Assembly (NCBI GenBank): GCA_027017165.1
Contig: JALURF010000105.1
Span: 1-27,056 of the forward strand
Source of the DNA: Thermofilaceae archaeon
GTDB taxonomy: Archaea; Thermoproteota; Thermoprotei; Thermofilales; B69-G16
Length of the DNA: 27,056 bases
Direction of reading: 5' to 3'
In this document: one piece after another, positions 7,216-14,261 of the stretch
Position numbering within the stretch: the first letter of the stretch is position 1
How the letters are laid out: the number at the start of each line of letters is the position of its first letter
Made by a program: the position numbers and the translations under genes
Notes under the pieces: model-generated
Seen by the model: only the letters and a program-made list of their open reading frames with translations
The model's database searches: none
Told to the model about the DNA's origin: nothing

Positions 7216-8256
7216 ATGCCACTTATAAGGGAATTGCCCACTGGGAGTATAGTGGCAGGCAAACTGCCTAAGGGATGTGAGCTATGTCAACGGGGCAGAA
7301 AAAGCGTAGTATTTATAACTGGCTTATGTCCTCGTAGGTGTTTTTACTGTCCTCTAAGCAGAGATAGGAGAAGGGATGTTCTATTCATCAACGAGAAAGC
7401 AGTACTGAAGCTTGACGAGAAAACGTTGATAAGCGAAATTTTAAAATCTGATTCTCTCGGGGTAGGCATAACTGGCGGCGATCCCTTAGCTAAGCTTGAA
7501 AGGACTAATTTTATCATAAAAGTTCTAAAAGATTACTTCCCCGAAATGCATATTCACCTATATACAACCGGAGTCACTTTAACTAAGACAGTCTTGTCAA
7601 AGCTTGATAAAATTGGATTAGATGAGCTTAGAATACACCCTAAGCCGCGAAACTGGGATAAAATAGAGCTAGCGCTTAGGGAATCCGGCATGGATGTAGG
7701 AGCTGAAATACCGGCGCTACCGGGTTCTGAAAGAGAAATAATTAAATTTGCAGAGTATTTGACCGATGTCGGTGCTCATTTTTTAAATATAAACGAGCTC
7801 GAATTCAGCGAGACAAATGCAATAGCCCTCTTACAGAGAGGCTATCGCATGAACGAGGACTATATAACAGCTAAAGGAAGTAGAGATACCGCGATTAGAG
7901 CTCTCAAACAAGCAGCGCGAGAACTTGATCTAAATATACATTTCTGTCCCGCCGTGGTAAAGGATCGCTATCAGACAAGCCTTAGGCTATATAGAAAAGC
8001 TGTAGTAACCGCTAAAAACTACCAACAAGTAACAGATGAGGGATTACTAAAGTACTTGGAAATTATCACAGAGAACCCAGGAAAAATCCGTGAGTTAATC
8101 CCCGCTCCGCTATTAGAGATAATGGAAGGTAAGGCGTATACCAGCATGTTTTTCGCGGATCGTTTGGCGAAAGCGGGCTATGACGTGTATATAGTAGAGG
8201 AATCACCGACGCCGCAACGTCAAATACTAAATCGAGAAAGATATAAGCCCTATTAA
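7216..8256 (+). CDS. Radical SAM protein related to pyruvate formate-lyase activase (COG2108-like)
   Basis: The 346-residue protein has the radical SAM cluster motif C38-PRR-C42-FY-C45 that holds a [4Fe-4S] cluster and splits S-adenosylmethionine. The SAM-binding GG motif is GITGGDPL near 93-100. An extra pair C21-EL-C24 just upstream could bind a second metal or be structural. The rest follows a partial TIM barrel, with a C-terminal domain of about 100 residues. It resembles the archaeal COG2108 family, whose substrate is not known to me. It diverges from secG with about 50 bp between, and its 3' end faces tRNA-Thr. Class is certain, substrate unknown. Confidence 0.85.
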   Translation: MPLIRELPTGSIVAGKLPKGCELCQRGRKSVVFITGLCPRRCFYCPLSRDRRRDVLFINEKAVLKLDEKTLISEILKSDSLGVGITGGDPLAKLERTNFIIKVLKDYFPEMHIHLYTTGVTLTKTVLSKLDKIGLDELRIHPKPRNWDKIELALRESGMDVGAEIPALPGSEREIIKFAEYLTDVGAHFLNINELEFSETNAIALLQRGYRMNEDYITAKGSRDTAIRALKQAARELDLNIHFCPAVVKDRYQTSLRLYRKAVVTAKNYQQVTDEGLLKYLEIITENPGKIRELIPAPLLEIMEGKAYTSMFFADRLAKAGYDVYIVEESPTPQRQILNRERYKPY

Positions 8257-8333
8257 AACGCAATTCCGGCAAGAGTGACCAATTTCTCAACGCTATAGTG
8301 TCCTAAGACGTACTGAGTTTCCTTGTAAGGTAA

Positions 8334-8433
8334 AGCCCCGGGCGGGACTCGAACCCGCGATTCGGGCTCCCCGTTCTATAGGGAAGACCCCCGCCTTACC
8401 AAGGCGGTGCTCTACCGCCTGAGCTACCGGGGC
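8334..8433 (-). tRNA. tRNA-Thr (anticodon GGU) with a variable-loop intron
   Basis: On the minus strand the acceptor GCCCCGG pairs with CCGGGGC, with discriminator T. The D arm is GCTC-AGGCGGTA-GAGC, the anticodon arm CCGCC-TTGGTAA-GGCGG (anticodon GGT), and the T arm GCGGG-TTCGAGT-CCCGC. The anticodon loop is already seven bases, so there is no canonical intron, but 32 nt stand where a 5-nt variable loop is expected. Removing 27 nt leaves GGGTC. A TATA-like block lies near 8454-8462. Confidence 0.95.
8361..8387 (-). other. Non-canonical tRNA-Thr intron (27 nt) in the variable loop
   Basis: A bulge-helix-bulge can be drawn: central helix CGGG/CCCG, 5' bulge GG^T, 3' bulge AA^T, and inner helix CTTCCC/GGGGAG with loop TATAGAAC. 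Cutting after the second base of each bulge removes exactly the 27 nt needed to leave the variable loop GGGTC. Confidence 0.85.
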
Positions 8434-8482
8434 TAATATATCTTCATTTAACTATTTTATTAAGTTTACCCATAACGTTGGT

Positions 8483-9490
8483 TTAAAGTATTTGAAGCGC
8501 CTTGTGAAAGTCGTATTTTTCTATTTCGCCGTGAAGAACGTAATCTATCTCTCCTATTCCTATTATGGGTTTTTTAAAAACATCTTCGTTATCGATGTTT
8601 AAACGGGGGCAGGCCGTGTTAACGTATGCATCGAGGAAAGCGAGGTTTTCTAAGTTTTCGGGAGTTATTTCATCTAAAACTATTAAATAGGCTCTTCTAC
8701 CATGTTGTTCTATTTTTCGGCGAATTTCTAAAGCTTTTCCCATGGCGTATTGACCCGGCTTTATAGAGATTATTACGCCGAAATTCTCGGCATCTAATGC
8801 CTTAGATAAATTGTATAGATGCCTAGCCATAATCCTCTTAGCTATAGGCTCAATATCGATTATCCTACCAGCGTAGGGATCTAGTATAAAGGTCTTAATT
8901 CCCGTTTTCAAGTACACTCCGAGTCCATGAAAGAAACCGCCAGCGACTACCAAGAAACAATTTACCTTGTCCGCTATGCTGGCAGCCGCTGAAACATCGC
9001 ACCCTATTATTTGGCCGGAATATGGAAGATTCCCTGCTCCTATCAAAACTTTATATCCCTTTTCCTCTAGGCTTTTTTTGATATCGTTCAGTCGATTTAT
9101 GTGTTGAAGGGAGGCGAGTAAGCCTACCGGCGTATAGTCGCGGAGTTTCTCGATTTCTCCTTCTAGCACATCTACTATCTCTACTTTCGCAAACGCGGGA
9201 ACGAATAACACTTTAAAATCTCTGGGAATGCGTACTCTTACTGGGCCGTGATGGCCTATATGTATGATATGTTTAACGCCCAAAGCATCCGCTTCCTGTA
9301 GCGCTATATCGCAACCTCCCCAGGTGTGGCTTCCCGAAATATAAGCGCTAGTGATTTTAGATAATGAATCTAGCAATTCCTTTAGATGGGGTTTTATACC
9401 GTCCGGTGCCTGAACCAGGACTTTATCAACCTTTTCATCTAAAACCCACTTTACTATTCGTGGAATATCGATTTCGTAGCTCTCCATCAA
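8483..9490 (-). CDS. dph2: Diphthamide synthase step 1, Dph2
   Basis: Archaeal Dph2 is a homodimeric radical SAM-like enzyme that transfers the 3-amino-3-carboxypropyl group of SAM to the histidine of EF-2 that becomes diphthamide. Its [4Fe-4S] cluster is held by three cysteines far apart in sequence. They are visible here as GGC60D, IIGCDVSAAA near 165, and NTACPRLNID near 294, spaced as in the Pyrococcus enzyme. The 335-residue length is normal. The gene opens with ATGATG (9490 or 9487). It is divergent from rsmA and shares a TATATA box with it, so its transcript is nearly leaderless. Confidence 0.95.
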   Translation of the reverse strand: MMESYEIDIPRIVKWVLDEKVDKVLVQAPDGIKPHLKELLDSLSKITSAYISGSHTWGGCDIALQEADALGVKHIIHIGHHGPVRVRIPRDFKVLFVPAFAKVEIVDVLEGEIEKLRDYTPVGLLASLQHINRLNDIKKSLEEKGYKVLIGAGNLPYSGQIIGCDVSAAASIADKVNCFLVVAGGFFHGLGVYLKTGIKTFILDPYAGRIIDIEPIAKRIMARHLYNLSKALDAENFGVIISIKPGQYAMGKALEIRRKIEQHGRRAYLIVLDEITPENLENLAFLDAYVNTACPRLNIDNEDVFKKPIIGIGEIDYVLHGEIEKYDFHKALQIL

Positions 9491-9509
9491 CGGTATTGAG
9501 CAAATATCC

Positions 9510-9518
9510 TTTATATAG
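9510..9518. promoter_or_regulatory. Shared bidirectional TATA box between dph2 and rsmA
   Basis: TTTATATAG is near-symmetric and lies about 25 bp from the dph2 start on one side and about 30 bp from the rsmA start on the other. A single box could serve both leaderless transcripts. Confidence 0.5.
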
Positions 9519-9543
9519 TCTCCCCGAAAAATAAGTGAGTTAA

Positions 9544-10368
9544 ATGGTCGATAGTTTGCTCAGAGAGACTAAGGCTATCCTTAAAAGATACGGGGTTAGG
9601 CCTAGGAAGAGGCTGTCGCAGCATTTCCTAGTGGATAAGAAGCTTTTAGACACTATTGTTGAGAGTCTTGAACTCTCCGGTAAGGAGGTTATTTTGGAAA
9701 TAGGAGCCGGTATAGGTACGGTTACTAGAGCTATCGCCGAGAGAGCTTCTAAAGTTATAGCTGTAGAAGTCGATAAGCGGCTCATCCATATTTTAGAGCA
9801 GGAGCTGGCTTCATTAAGTAATGTCGAGATTATTTCAGGAGATTTTCTAAAAATGGAAATGCCTAAAGTTGATAGAGTTTTTTCGAATACTCCCTTTTCC
9901 ATATCCTCCCCCCTCCTCTTTAAACTGCTCGAGAAGCCTAGCTATGACTTTGCAGTATTATCATTTCAGAAAGAATTCGTAGAGAGGCTTAAAGCAAAGC
10001 CCGGAACACGGGATTACGGAAGGCTAACTGTGTCTTTCCAGTTAAGAGCCAGAATGGAAGCAATAGCCTACATGCCTAAGAGAGCTTTTTACCCGATGCC
10101 CGAAGTCGACGCGGTATTAATCAAAGTGTATCCTTTCAGAGATTTATCTTTAAATACCAGCGTCCTAGACGATATGCTCAGATTCCTCTTCTCCCGCAGG
10201 AGGAAAAAGGTATACCGGGTTTTGGAGGAGTATATTGAACTAAGAGGGTATAAGATAGAAGCGAAAAGCCTTTTACCAAAAATAGGGGTTCACGAGGAGA
10301 AGAGGGTTTACCAGGTATCTCCTGAAGAATTTAAAGCAATAACAGAAGAGATCGTGGCTCACTTATAG
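9544..10368 (+). CDS. rsmA: 16S rRNA dimethyladenosine transferase RsmA/KsgA/Dim1
   Basis: RsmA puts two methyl groups on each of two neighbouring adenines in the 3' terminal helix of 16S rRNA, late in small-subunit assembly. Seen: the family start RPRKRLSQHFLVDKKLL, the SAM site LEIGAGIGTVTRAIA, GDFLK, and the catalytic motif IV as NTPFSISS, where NLPY or NIPF is more usual. The C-terminal helical domain (FSRRRKKVYRVLEE) is present. 274 residues is full length. It converges with rnp4 and overlaps it by 10 bp. Confidence 0.95.
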   Translation: MVDSLLRETKAILKRYGVRPRKRLSQHFLVDKKLLDTIVESLELSGKEVILEIGAGIGTVTRAIAERASKVIAVEVDKRLIHILEQELASLSNVEIISGDFLKMEMPKVDRVFSNTPFSISSPLLFKLLEKPSYDFAVLSFQKEFVERLKAKPGTRDYGRLTVSFQLRARMEAIAYMPKRAFYPMPEVDAVLIKVYPFRDLSLNTSVLDDMLRFLFSRRRKKVYRVLEEYIELRGYKIEAKSLLPKIGVHEEKRVYQVSPEEFKAITEEIVAHL

Positions 10369-10673
10369 GGTATACGGGTTATACGCCCACATACGTGACA
10401 TTTTATCACTACATGCGGCTGCCGCCTAGTTCTCAGCCTAACGGTAGCGTTCACACCGGGCCATAGATAGCTTTTACAGTATTTGCATATTCTCCGTTTA
10501 TACTTCCTAGGCAGCCTCACTCTGGCTGCTCTAGCAATCCTTAAAGCTAAATCCACGTATTTCTGCGCTAACTCTGGTTCTCGATGAAATGCTTCTTCAG
10601 CCTTCCGAAATAATATGTCGATGCGCTGCCGGGCTAGATCTCTTACAAAAAACTTTTTCCAGCGGCTAGCCAT
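10359..10673 (-). CDS. rnp4: RNase P protein component Rnp4 (Rpp21/Rpr2)
   Basis: A 104-residue protein with two N-terminal helices (roughly residues 10-55, RIDILFRKAEEAFHREPELA) and a zinc ribbon C63-KY-C66 ... C92-HV-C95 set in a basic domain. This is the fold of archaeal Rpp21, which pairs with Rpp29 on the specificity domain of RNase P RNA. The RNA itself is at 832-1166. The 3' end overlaps rsmA by 10 bp in antisense. The start is 10 bp from the divergent nep1 start, so its TATA box (TATATA near 10692-10698) must lie inside nep1. Confidence 0.93.
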   Translation of the reverse strand: MASRWKKFFVRDLARQRIDILFRKAEEAFHREPELAQKYVDLALRIARAARVRLPRKYKRRICKYCKSYLWPGVNATVRLRTRRQPHVVIKCHVCGRITRIPYK

Positions 10674-10683
10674 AATATAGCCA

Positions 10684-11388
10684 ATGGAAAAGCTCTATAT
10701 ACTCTTTGCTGAAGCAGGTCTAGAACTAGTTCCGAGAGAGATATGGCGCCATCCGGCAGTTAGAGCATCCGCTGAGAGGAGGAAAAAGAAGCCAGGGAAG
10801 ATACTGCTGGATATTTCTCTACACTATCAAGCCGCTAAAAAACTTAGAGACTTTAGGAAGAGAGGGCGGCCGGACATAATTCACTTTTGTTTGTTAATGG
10901 CGCTTGGCTCGCCTCTATGCAGAGCGGGCAAGCTACTACCCATAGTCCATACGTATCAGAACGATGTTATATGGATAAATCCCGAGGTCAGATTGCCGAG
11001 GAACTACAACAGGTTTATCGGATTGATGGAACAGCTTCTTACTACTGGTAGAGTTCCCCCGAAAAGCGATCAACCTCTTCTATCTATAATAGGGCATGAC
11101 ATTGCTGAAGTAATCGAATCTTATAACCCTTCACAAATATTTCTGTTGAGCGAGAAAGGCGAATTTTTCCCTCCACCGCTGCTCGCTAGAGAAGTGGCTC
11201 AATACCCTAAGCCTATGGTGGTTATAGGAGCTTTTCAAGCCGGAGATTTCTCTGAAAAAGTCAGGAGTATCGCCGATAGAGAAGTTTCGATAAGTAAATA
11301 TGTTCTAGACGCATGGGTAGCCACAGCCGAGCTCATATGCGCGGTTGAAAATGCCATTGGAATACACGGTGGTGAAGTTGAAGATTAA
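10684..11388 (+). CDS. nep1: Ribosome biogenesis methyltransferase Nep1/Emg1
   Basis: Nep1 is a SPOUT-class enzyme that N1-methylates a pseudouridine in helix 35 of 16S rRNA. The 234-residue sequence has the family features: LYILFAEAGLELVP at the start, a basic HPAVRASAERRKKKPGKILLD segment, RPDIIHFCLLMALGSPL, and the trefoil-knot SAM-binding end with PMVVIGAFQAGDFS and SISKYVLDAWVATAEL. It begins 10 bp from rnp4 on the other strand, and its end overlaps the start of pelota by 11-17 bp, so the two are translationally coupled. Both act on ribosomes. Confidence 0.94.
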   Translation: MEKLYILFAEAGLELVPREIWRHPAVRASAERRKKKPGKILLDISLHYQAAKKLRDFRKRGRPDIIHFCLLMALGSPLCRAGKLLPIVHTYQNDVIWINPEVRLPRNYNRFIGLMEQLLTTGRVPPKSDQPLLSIIGHDIAEVIESYNPSQIFLLSEKGEFFPPPLLAREVAQYPKPMVVIGAFQAGDFSEKVRSIADREVSISKYVLDAWVATAELICAVENAIGIHGGEVED

Positions 11389-12457
11389 AGAACTTAACAT
11401 TGAGGAAAAAACCATAGAATTATTGCTGGAGGATAGAGAAGACCTTTACTACCTAGCACTAATACTCGATAAAGGCGATATTGTCTATTCTTGGACTTGG
11501 CGTCAAATAAAAATCGATAAAGGCGCTGGAAAAGTCGAGAGAGGAGAAAGAGTCAAAGTCTACATAGGGATTCAAGTCGAAAAAATCGAATTTCAGAAAT
11601 TTACAGATCGATTACGGATACTCGGCAAGGTAGTCGAAGCACCGGAATATCTTCACATAAAAGGACGCTACCACACCATTTCTCTACACCCTATAACAGA
11701 GATAAAAATCATCAAAAGGGAGTTGCGCCAGCTGTATCTAAAGTTGATAGATGAAGCCGTAAGGAGGACTTATAGAAATCTATTAATCTGTCTAGGCGAC
11801 CAAGAAGCGGTCTTCGGAGTTTTGAGTAGAGGAGGTATAGAAATCGTATCAACTCTGCCATCTCAAATCGCCCGAAAAGCCGATTCTAAAAAACGGTCTT
11901 ATATGGACGAATACCGGGAATATTTCTCCGCTGTTATGAGCGAAATCGAGAAATTTCTGAAAAGAGGGCATTACGATAGGGTTATATTGGCGGCGCCGCG
12001 TTTTCTACAAGAGCTTTTTCGGAACTTTCTCTCAGAAAAGTATAGAAGGTTACTGAACTTGATGATCTTCCTAAATGTTGAGGAAGGAGGCACGGCCGGA
12101 ATTTATGAATTAGTGAGAAGAGAGGAGTTATCAAAACTGGCAAAAGAGCTCAGGCTAGACTACGAGAAAAAGCTCGTAGAAAATATTTTTACATTACTGG
12201 AGAGGGAGAATAAACGCTTAGCTATCGGATTAAAAGAAGTATCGCAAGCGGCTAAACTCGGAGCTGTTCAAAAACTCCTGGTGATGGATACGAGATTTAT
12301 CGAGCTAAAAGAAACGGAGGAGCTATCTGAGATATTAGAAGATGTTGAGAAGAGCGGCGGGGAGATAGTGATAATATCCAGCGAGTACGAGCATGGAATG
12401 AAGTTGAAATCGCTCGGAGGCATAGCAGCCTTCCTGTACTTCCCATTGGCTAAATAG
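11372..12457 (+). CDS. pelA: Pelota (Dom34) mRNA surveillance factor
   Basis: Pelota enters the empty A site of stalled ribosomes and, with aEF1-alpha and ABCE1 in archaea, splits them. Residues 1-130 form the Sm-like domain (YSWTWRQIKIDKG, RGERVKVYIGIQVEKIEF), and the central and C-terminal eRF1-like domains follow, ending with GGIAAFLYFPL. The eRF1 GGQ motif is absent, as expected. About 361 residues is normal. The start is GTG 11372 or TTG 11378; GGTGGTGA at 11368-11375 would serve TTG 11378. An open frame back to TTG 11345 is inside nep1 and unlikely to be used. The 3' end overlaps the minus-strand nucleotidyltransferase by 8 bp. Confidence 0.93.
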   Translation: MKLKIKELNIEEKTIELLLEDREDLYYLALILDKGDIVYSWTWRQIKIDKGAGKVERGERVKVYIGIQVEKIEFQKFTDRLRILGKVVEAPEYLHIKGRYHTISLHPITEIKIIKRELRQLYLKLIDEAVRRTYRNLLICLGDQEAVFGVLSRGGIEIVSTLPSQIARKADSKKRSYMDEYREYFSAVMSEIEKFLKRGHYDRVILAAPRFLQELFRNFLSEKYRRLLNLMIFLNVEEGGTAGIYELVRREELSKLAKELRLDYEKKLVENIFTLLERENKRLAIGLKEVSQAAKLGAVQKLLVMDTRFIELKETEELSEILEDVEKSGGEIVIISSEYEHGMKLKSLGGIAAFLYFPLAK

Positions 12458-13148
12458 AGAGTTTACGCCTAAACATGGGATTTCGAAGAGCTATTTCTCT
12501 AGCGGCCTCACCTATACTAGCCTCTGGATGTAGCTCCTTGCGCACGAATACGCCTGTTCTACCCTTTTCATCGCGGCGCGTCAGAATATAAATTCTCTCT
12601 TTTATGATGTCCAGAGAGACTCCTAGAATACCGGCTACTTCGAGTTCTCTCCCTATGATCGAATACTCTATATGCCCATCTTCTACGGGAATAATAACTA
12701 AAAGTTTCTTATTTACGCCTGGAACCCTAATATCTCGTTTGACGCCGTTTAGCCCGATTTCTCCACCAAATCTATAGAATTCCCGTTCAAGTCTCGACAG
12801 TTTTGAAAGAGGGAAGGTAACTAGTGTTTTTTCATCCAGATATATGCTGGCTTTTATCGCGTGTTTAGGAGTTGCTTGCGCTATTTCCTTCTTTAAAAAG
12901 CGGAACCCCGCCCATTCTAAAGCCTGTTCCACGAGAAGAGGATTCACCAGGTACGGTATTACTATATCAACATCGCTATCTTCATGAATATCTCCTCTAG
13001 CTACGCTTCCATGTACGATAGGATCAAAACCGAATTTAACTAATGATGACATAACATCCAGAGCTTTCTGCCTTAGATCATAGAATATCCTCCAATGATG
13101 CTCGTCGTACCTTACGTATTTCTCATCTTTCCATTTTACAACCTTCAT
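12450..13148 (-). CDS. Nucleotidyltransferase-domain protein (pol-beta fold)
   Basis: The signature HGSVARGDIHEDSDVDIVI (near residues 46-64) is the GS...DxD motif of the polymerase-beta superfamily, which moves a nucleotide onto a protein, RNA or small molecule. A further LVTFP segment and a C-terminal domain with VDLDI-like turns follow; total 232 residues. It is an archaeal conserved family of unknown substrate, not the CCA-adding enzyme, which is much longer. It starts one base after the zinc-ribbon gene (13150-13512) on the same strand, so the two are an operon. The 3' end overlaps pelota in antisense by 8 bp. Confidence 0.8.
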   Translation of the reverse strand: MKVVKWKDEKYVRYDEHHWRIFYDLRQKALDVMSSLVKFGFDPIVHGSVARGDIHEDSDVDIVIPYLVNPLLVEQALEWAGFRFLKKEIAQATPKHAIKASIYLDEKTLVTFPLSKLSRLEREFYRFGGEIGLNGVKRDIRVPGVNKKLLVIIPVEDGHIEYSIIGRELEVAGILGVSLDIIKERIYILTRRDEKGRTGVFVRKELHPEASIGEAAREIALRNPMFRRKLSI

Positions 13149-13149
13149 T

Positions 13150-13512
13150 TTACCTCGATAATCTCCTAATCTTCTCTAATGCATCTAAGAGGCCTATTAG
13201 AATAGCTGTTATTAGCCTAAGCTCCTCCAAATCATCCGACAATCTAAGCCTGCCATCTAACTCATGAAGCTTAGCCGCAATAGTTCTCTCTAGACTACTT
13301 ACAGCTACCTCGCTAAAAACTCTGGCCTCCTCAGCCTCACTACTCACTATGAATACCCTTTTATTACACTTAGGGCACATAATCTCTCCAGTTCTGAGCT
13401 TGAAAAGCGGTGTACTACAGACTGGACAAACCTTATCCATCATTGTCGAGCCTTCTTTCAGGAGTTCCGCCATCTTCTTTATCAAGCCTTCTTCTCCCAA
13501 AGCATACACCAT
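13150..13512 (-). CDS. ZNRD2/SSSCA1 (autoantigen p27) family zinc-ribbon protein
   Basis: A 120-residue protein with C29-PV-C32 ... C46-PK-C49, a zinc ribbon followed by a long helical tail (EELRLITAILIGLLDALEKI). The DKVCPVCSTPLFKLRTGEI stretch is typical of the Sjogren/scleroderma autoantigen 1 family, present in most archaea and of unclear function. The transcript appears to be leaderless: an A/T-rich block at 13528-13540 is about 27 bp before ATG 13512 on this strand and also serves zpr1 on the other. It is cotranscribed with the nucleotidyltransferase. Confidence 0.82.
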   Translation of the reverse strand: MVYALGEEGLIKKMAELLKEGSTMMDKVCPVCSTPLFKLRTGEIMCPKCNKRVFIVSSEAEEARVFSEVAVSSLERTIAAKLHELDGRLRLSDDLEELRLITAILIGLLDALEKIRRLSR

Positions 13513-13522
13513 GGATGCTCTT

Positions 13523-13540
13523 ATATGCTTAAAAATAACT
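13523..13540. promoter_or_regulatory. Shared A/T-rich promoter between the ZNRD2-like gene and ZPR1
   Basis: The block ATATGCTTAAAAATAAC lies 47 bp wide between two ATGs (13512 minus, 13560 plus). TATA-like halves fall about 27 bp from each ATG, so both messages should be leaderless. Confidence 0.45.
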
Positions 13541-13559
13541 TCAGTACTATTTTAATATC

Positions 13560-14129
13560 ATGAATAAAAATGTAGAGTTGAAAACAGTATATATAGAACA
13601 TGAATCAAGCTACATCGAAGTATGTCCTTACTGTAGGGAGAAGAGTTTGGAGATTAGAGAAGTTGTGCATCGGCAGCCTTATCTCGGGAGAACGCTTATA
13701 GTTTCTAAAAATTGTAAAAAATGTGGTTTTAAAAAGACAGAAATGGTACCGCTTAATCCTAGAAAGAGGAGAATTGTAGCGTTTAAAATGGGCGGACGAG
13801 AAGATTTGCATGTTAAAATATTGAGAACGAGCACGGCCACCGTACTGTTACCGGAATTGGGAGCTGTAATAGATCCGGGAATAGATGCTCCATATTTTAT
13901 AACAAATGTAGAGGGGCTCTTAAGTCGGATAGAAGATGCCTTGGAACGAATAAGAGTACTTAAAATAAGCCAAGAGGGTGAAGGTGAAATTGTTAAAATT
14001 AAAAGGCTTATAAGAGAAATTAAAGAAGGGAGGCGCGGTCTGACCATTATAATAGATGACCCCACCGGATTAAGCGATATATTCGCTCCCCCCGGCAAAG
14101 TAATAAGAGAATACGTAGAAGGCCGCTAA
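13560..14129 (+). CDS. ZPR1 zinc-finger domain protein
   Basis: A 189-residue single-unit ZPR1 protein: zinc ribbon C22-PY-C25 ... C52-KK-C55-GFKKTEM, then the ZPR1 beta domain with ADLHVKILRTSTATVLLPELG-like sequence and IDDPTGLSDIFAP near the end. Eukaryotic ZPR1 has two such units and has been linked to eEF1A folding; the archaeal one-unit form is likely to act similarly on aEF1A, but this is inference. The start appears leaderless, with a TATA box 27 bp upstream. A C/D box sRNA follows 50 bp downstream on the same strand. Confidence 0.88.
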   Translation: MNKNVELKTVYIEHESSYIEVCPYCREKSLEIREVVHRQPYLGRTLIVSKNCKKCGFKKTEMVPLNPRKRRIVAFKMGGREDLHVKILRTSTATVLLPELGAVIDPGIDAPYFITNVEGLLSRIEDALERIRVLKISQEGEGEIVKIKRLIREIKEGRRGLTIIIDDPTGLSDIFAPPGKVIREYVEGR

Positions 14130-14178
14130 TTGACAGGTGCCGCTGAGCTTTTAGAATCCCTAAGCACTTTATCTTATA

Positions 14179-14234
14179 GGCAATGACGAAAAGGGACCTC
14201 TCTGAAATTTGATGAAGCCAATTTGCACTGAGCC
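14179..14234 (+). ncRNA. C/D box guide sRNA
   Basis: In order: terminal stem GGC, box C ATGACGA (14183-14189), a 12-nt guide AAAGGGACCTCT, box D' CTGA (14202-14205), a 4-nt spacer, box C' TGATGA (14210-14215), a 12-nt guide AGCCAATTTGCA, box D CTGA (14228-14231) and GCC closing the stem. Spacing and both 12-nt guides are those of archaeal C/D sRNAs, which direct 2'-O-methylation with fibrillarin, Nop5 and L7Ae. The one weak point is box C, with C in place of T at its fifth base. A TATA-like CTTTTAGAA lies near 14148-14156. The D guide would pair with UGCAAAUUGGCU. Confidence 0.85.
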
Positions 14235-14261
14235 CTAAAATAGGCTTTAGAGAGATTAGGA

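Noticed and set aside
9540..9902. 120-residue minus-strand frame opposite the start of rsmA.
   Set aside because: Antisense to a well-conserved methyltransferase domain; no ribosome binding site or family resemblance.
12450..13148. Nucleotidyltransferase as the archaeal CCA-adding enzyme.
   Set aside because: At 232 residues it is about half the expected length and lacks the body and tail domains.
13679..14098. 139-residue minus-strand frame inside the ZPR1 gene.
   Set aside because: It is fully opposite a recognised zinc-finger gene and has serine/isoleucine-rich antisense composition without any motif.
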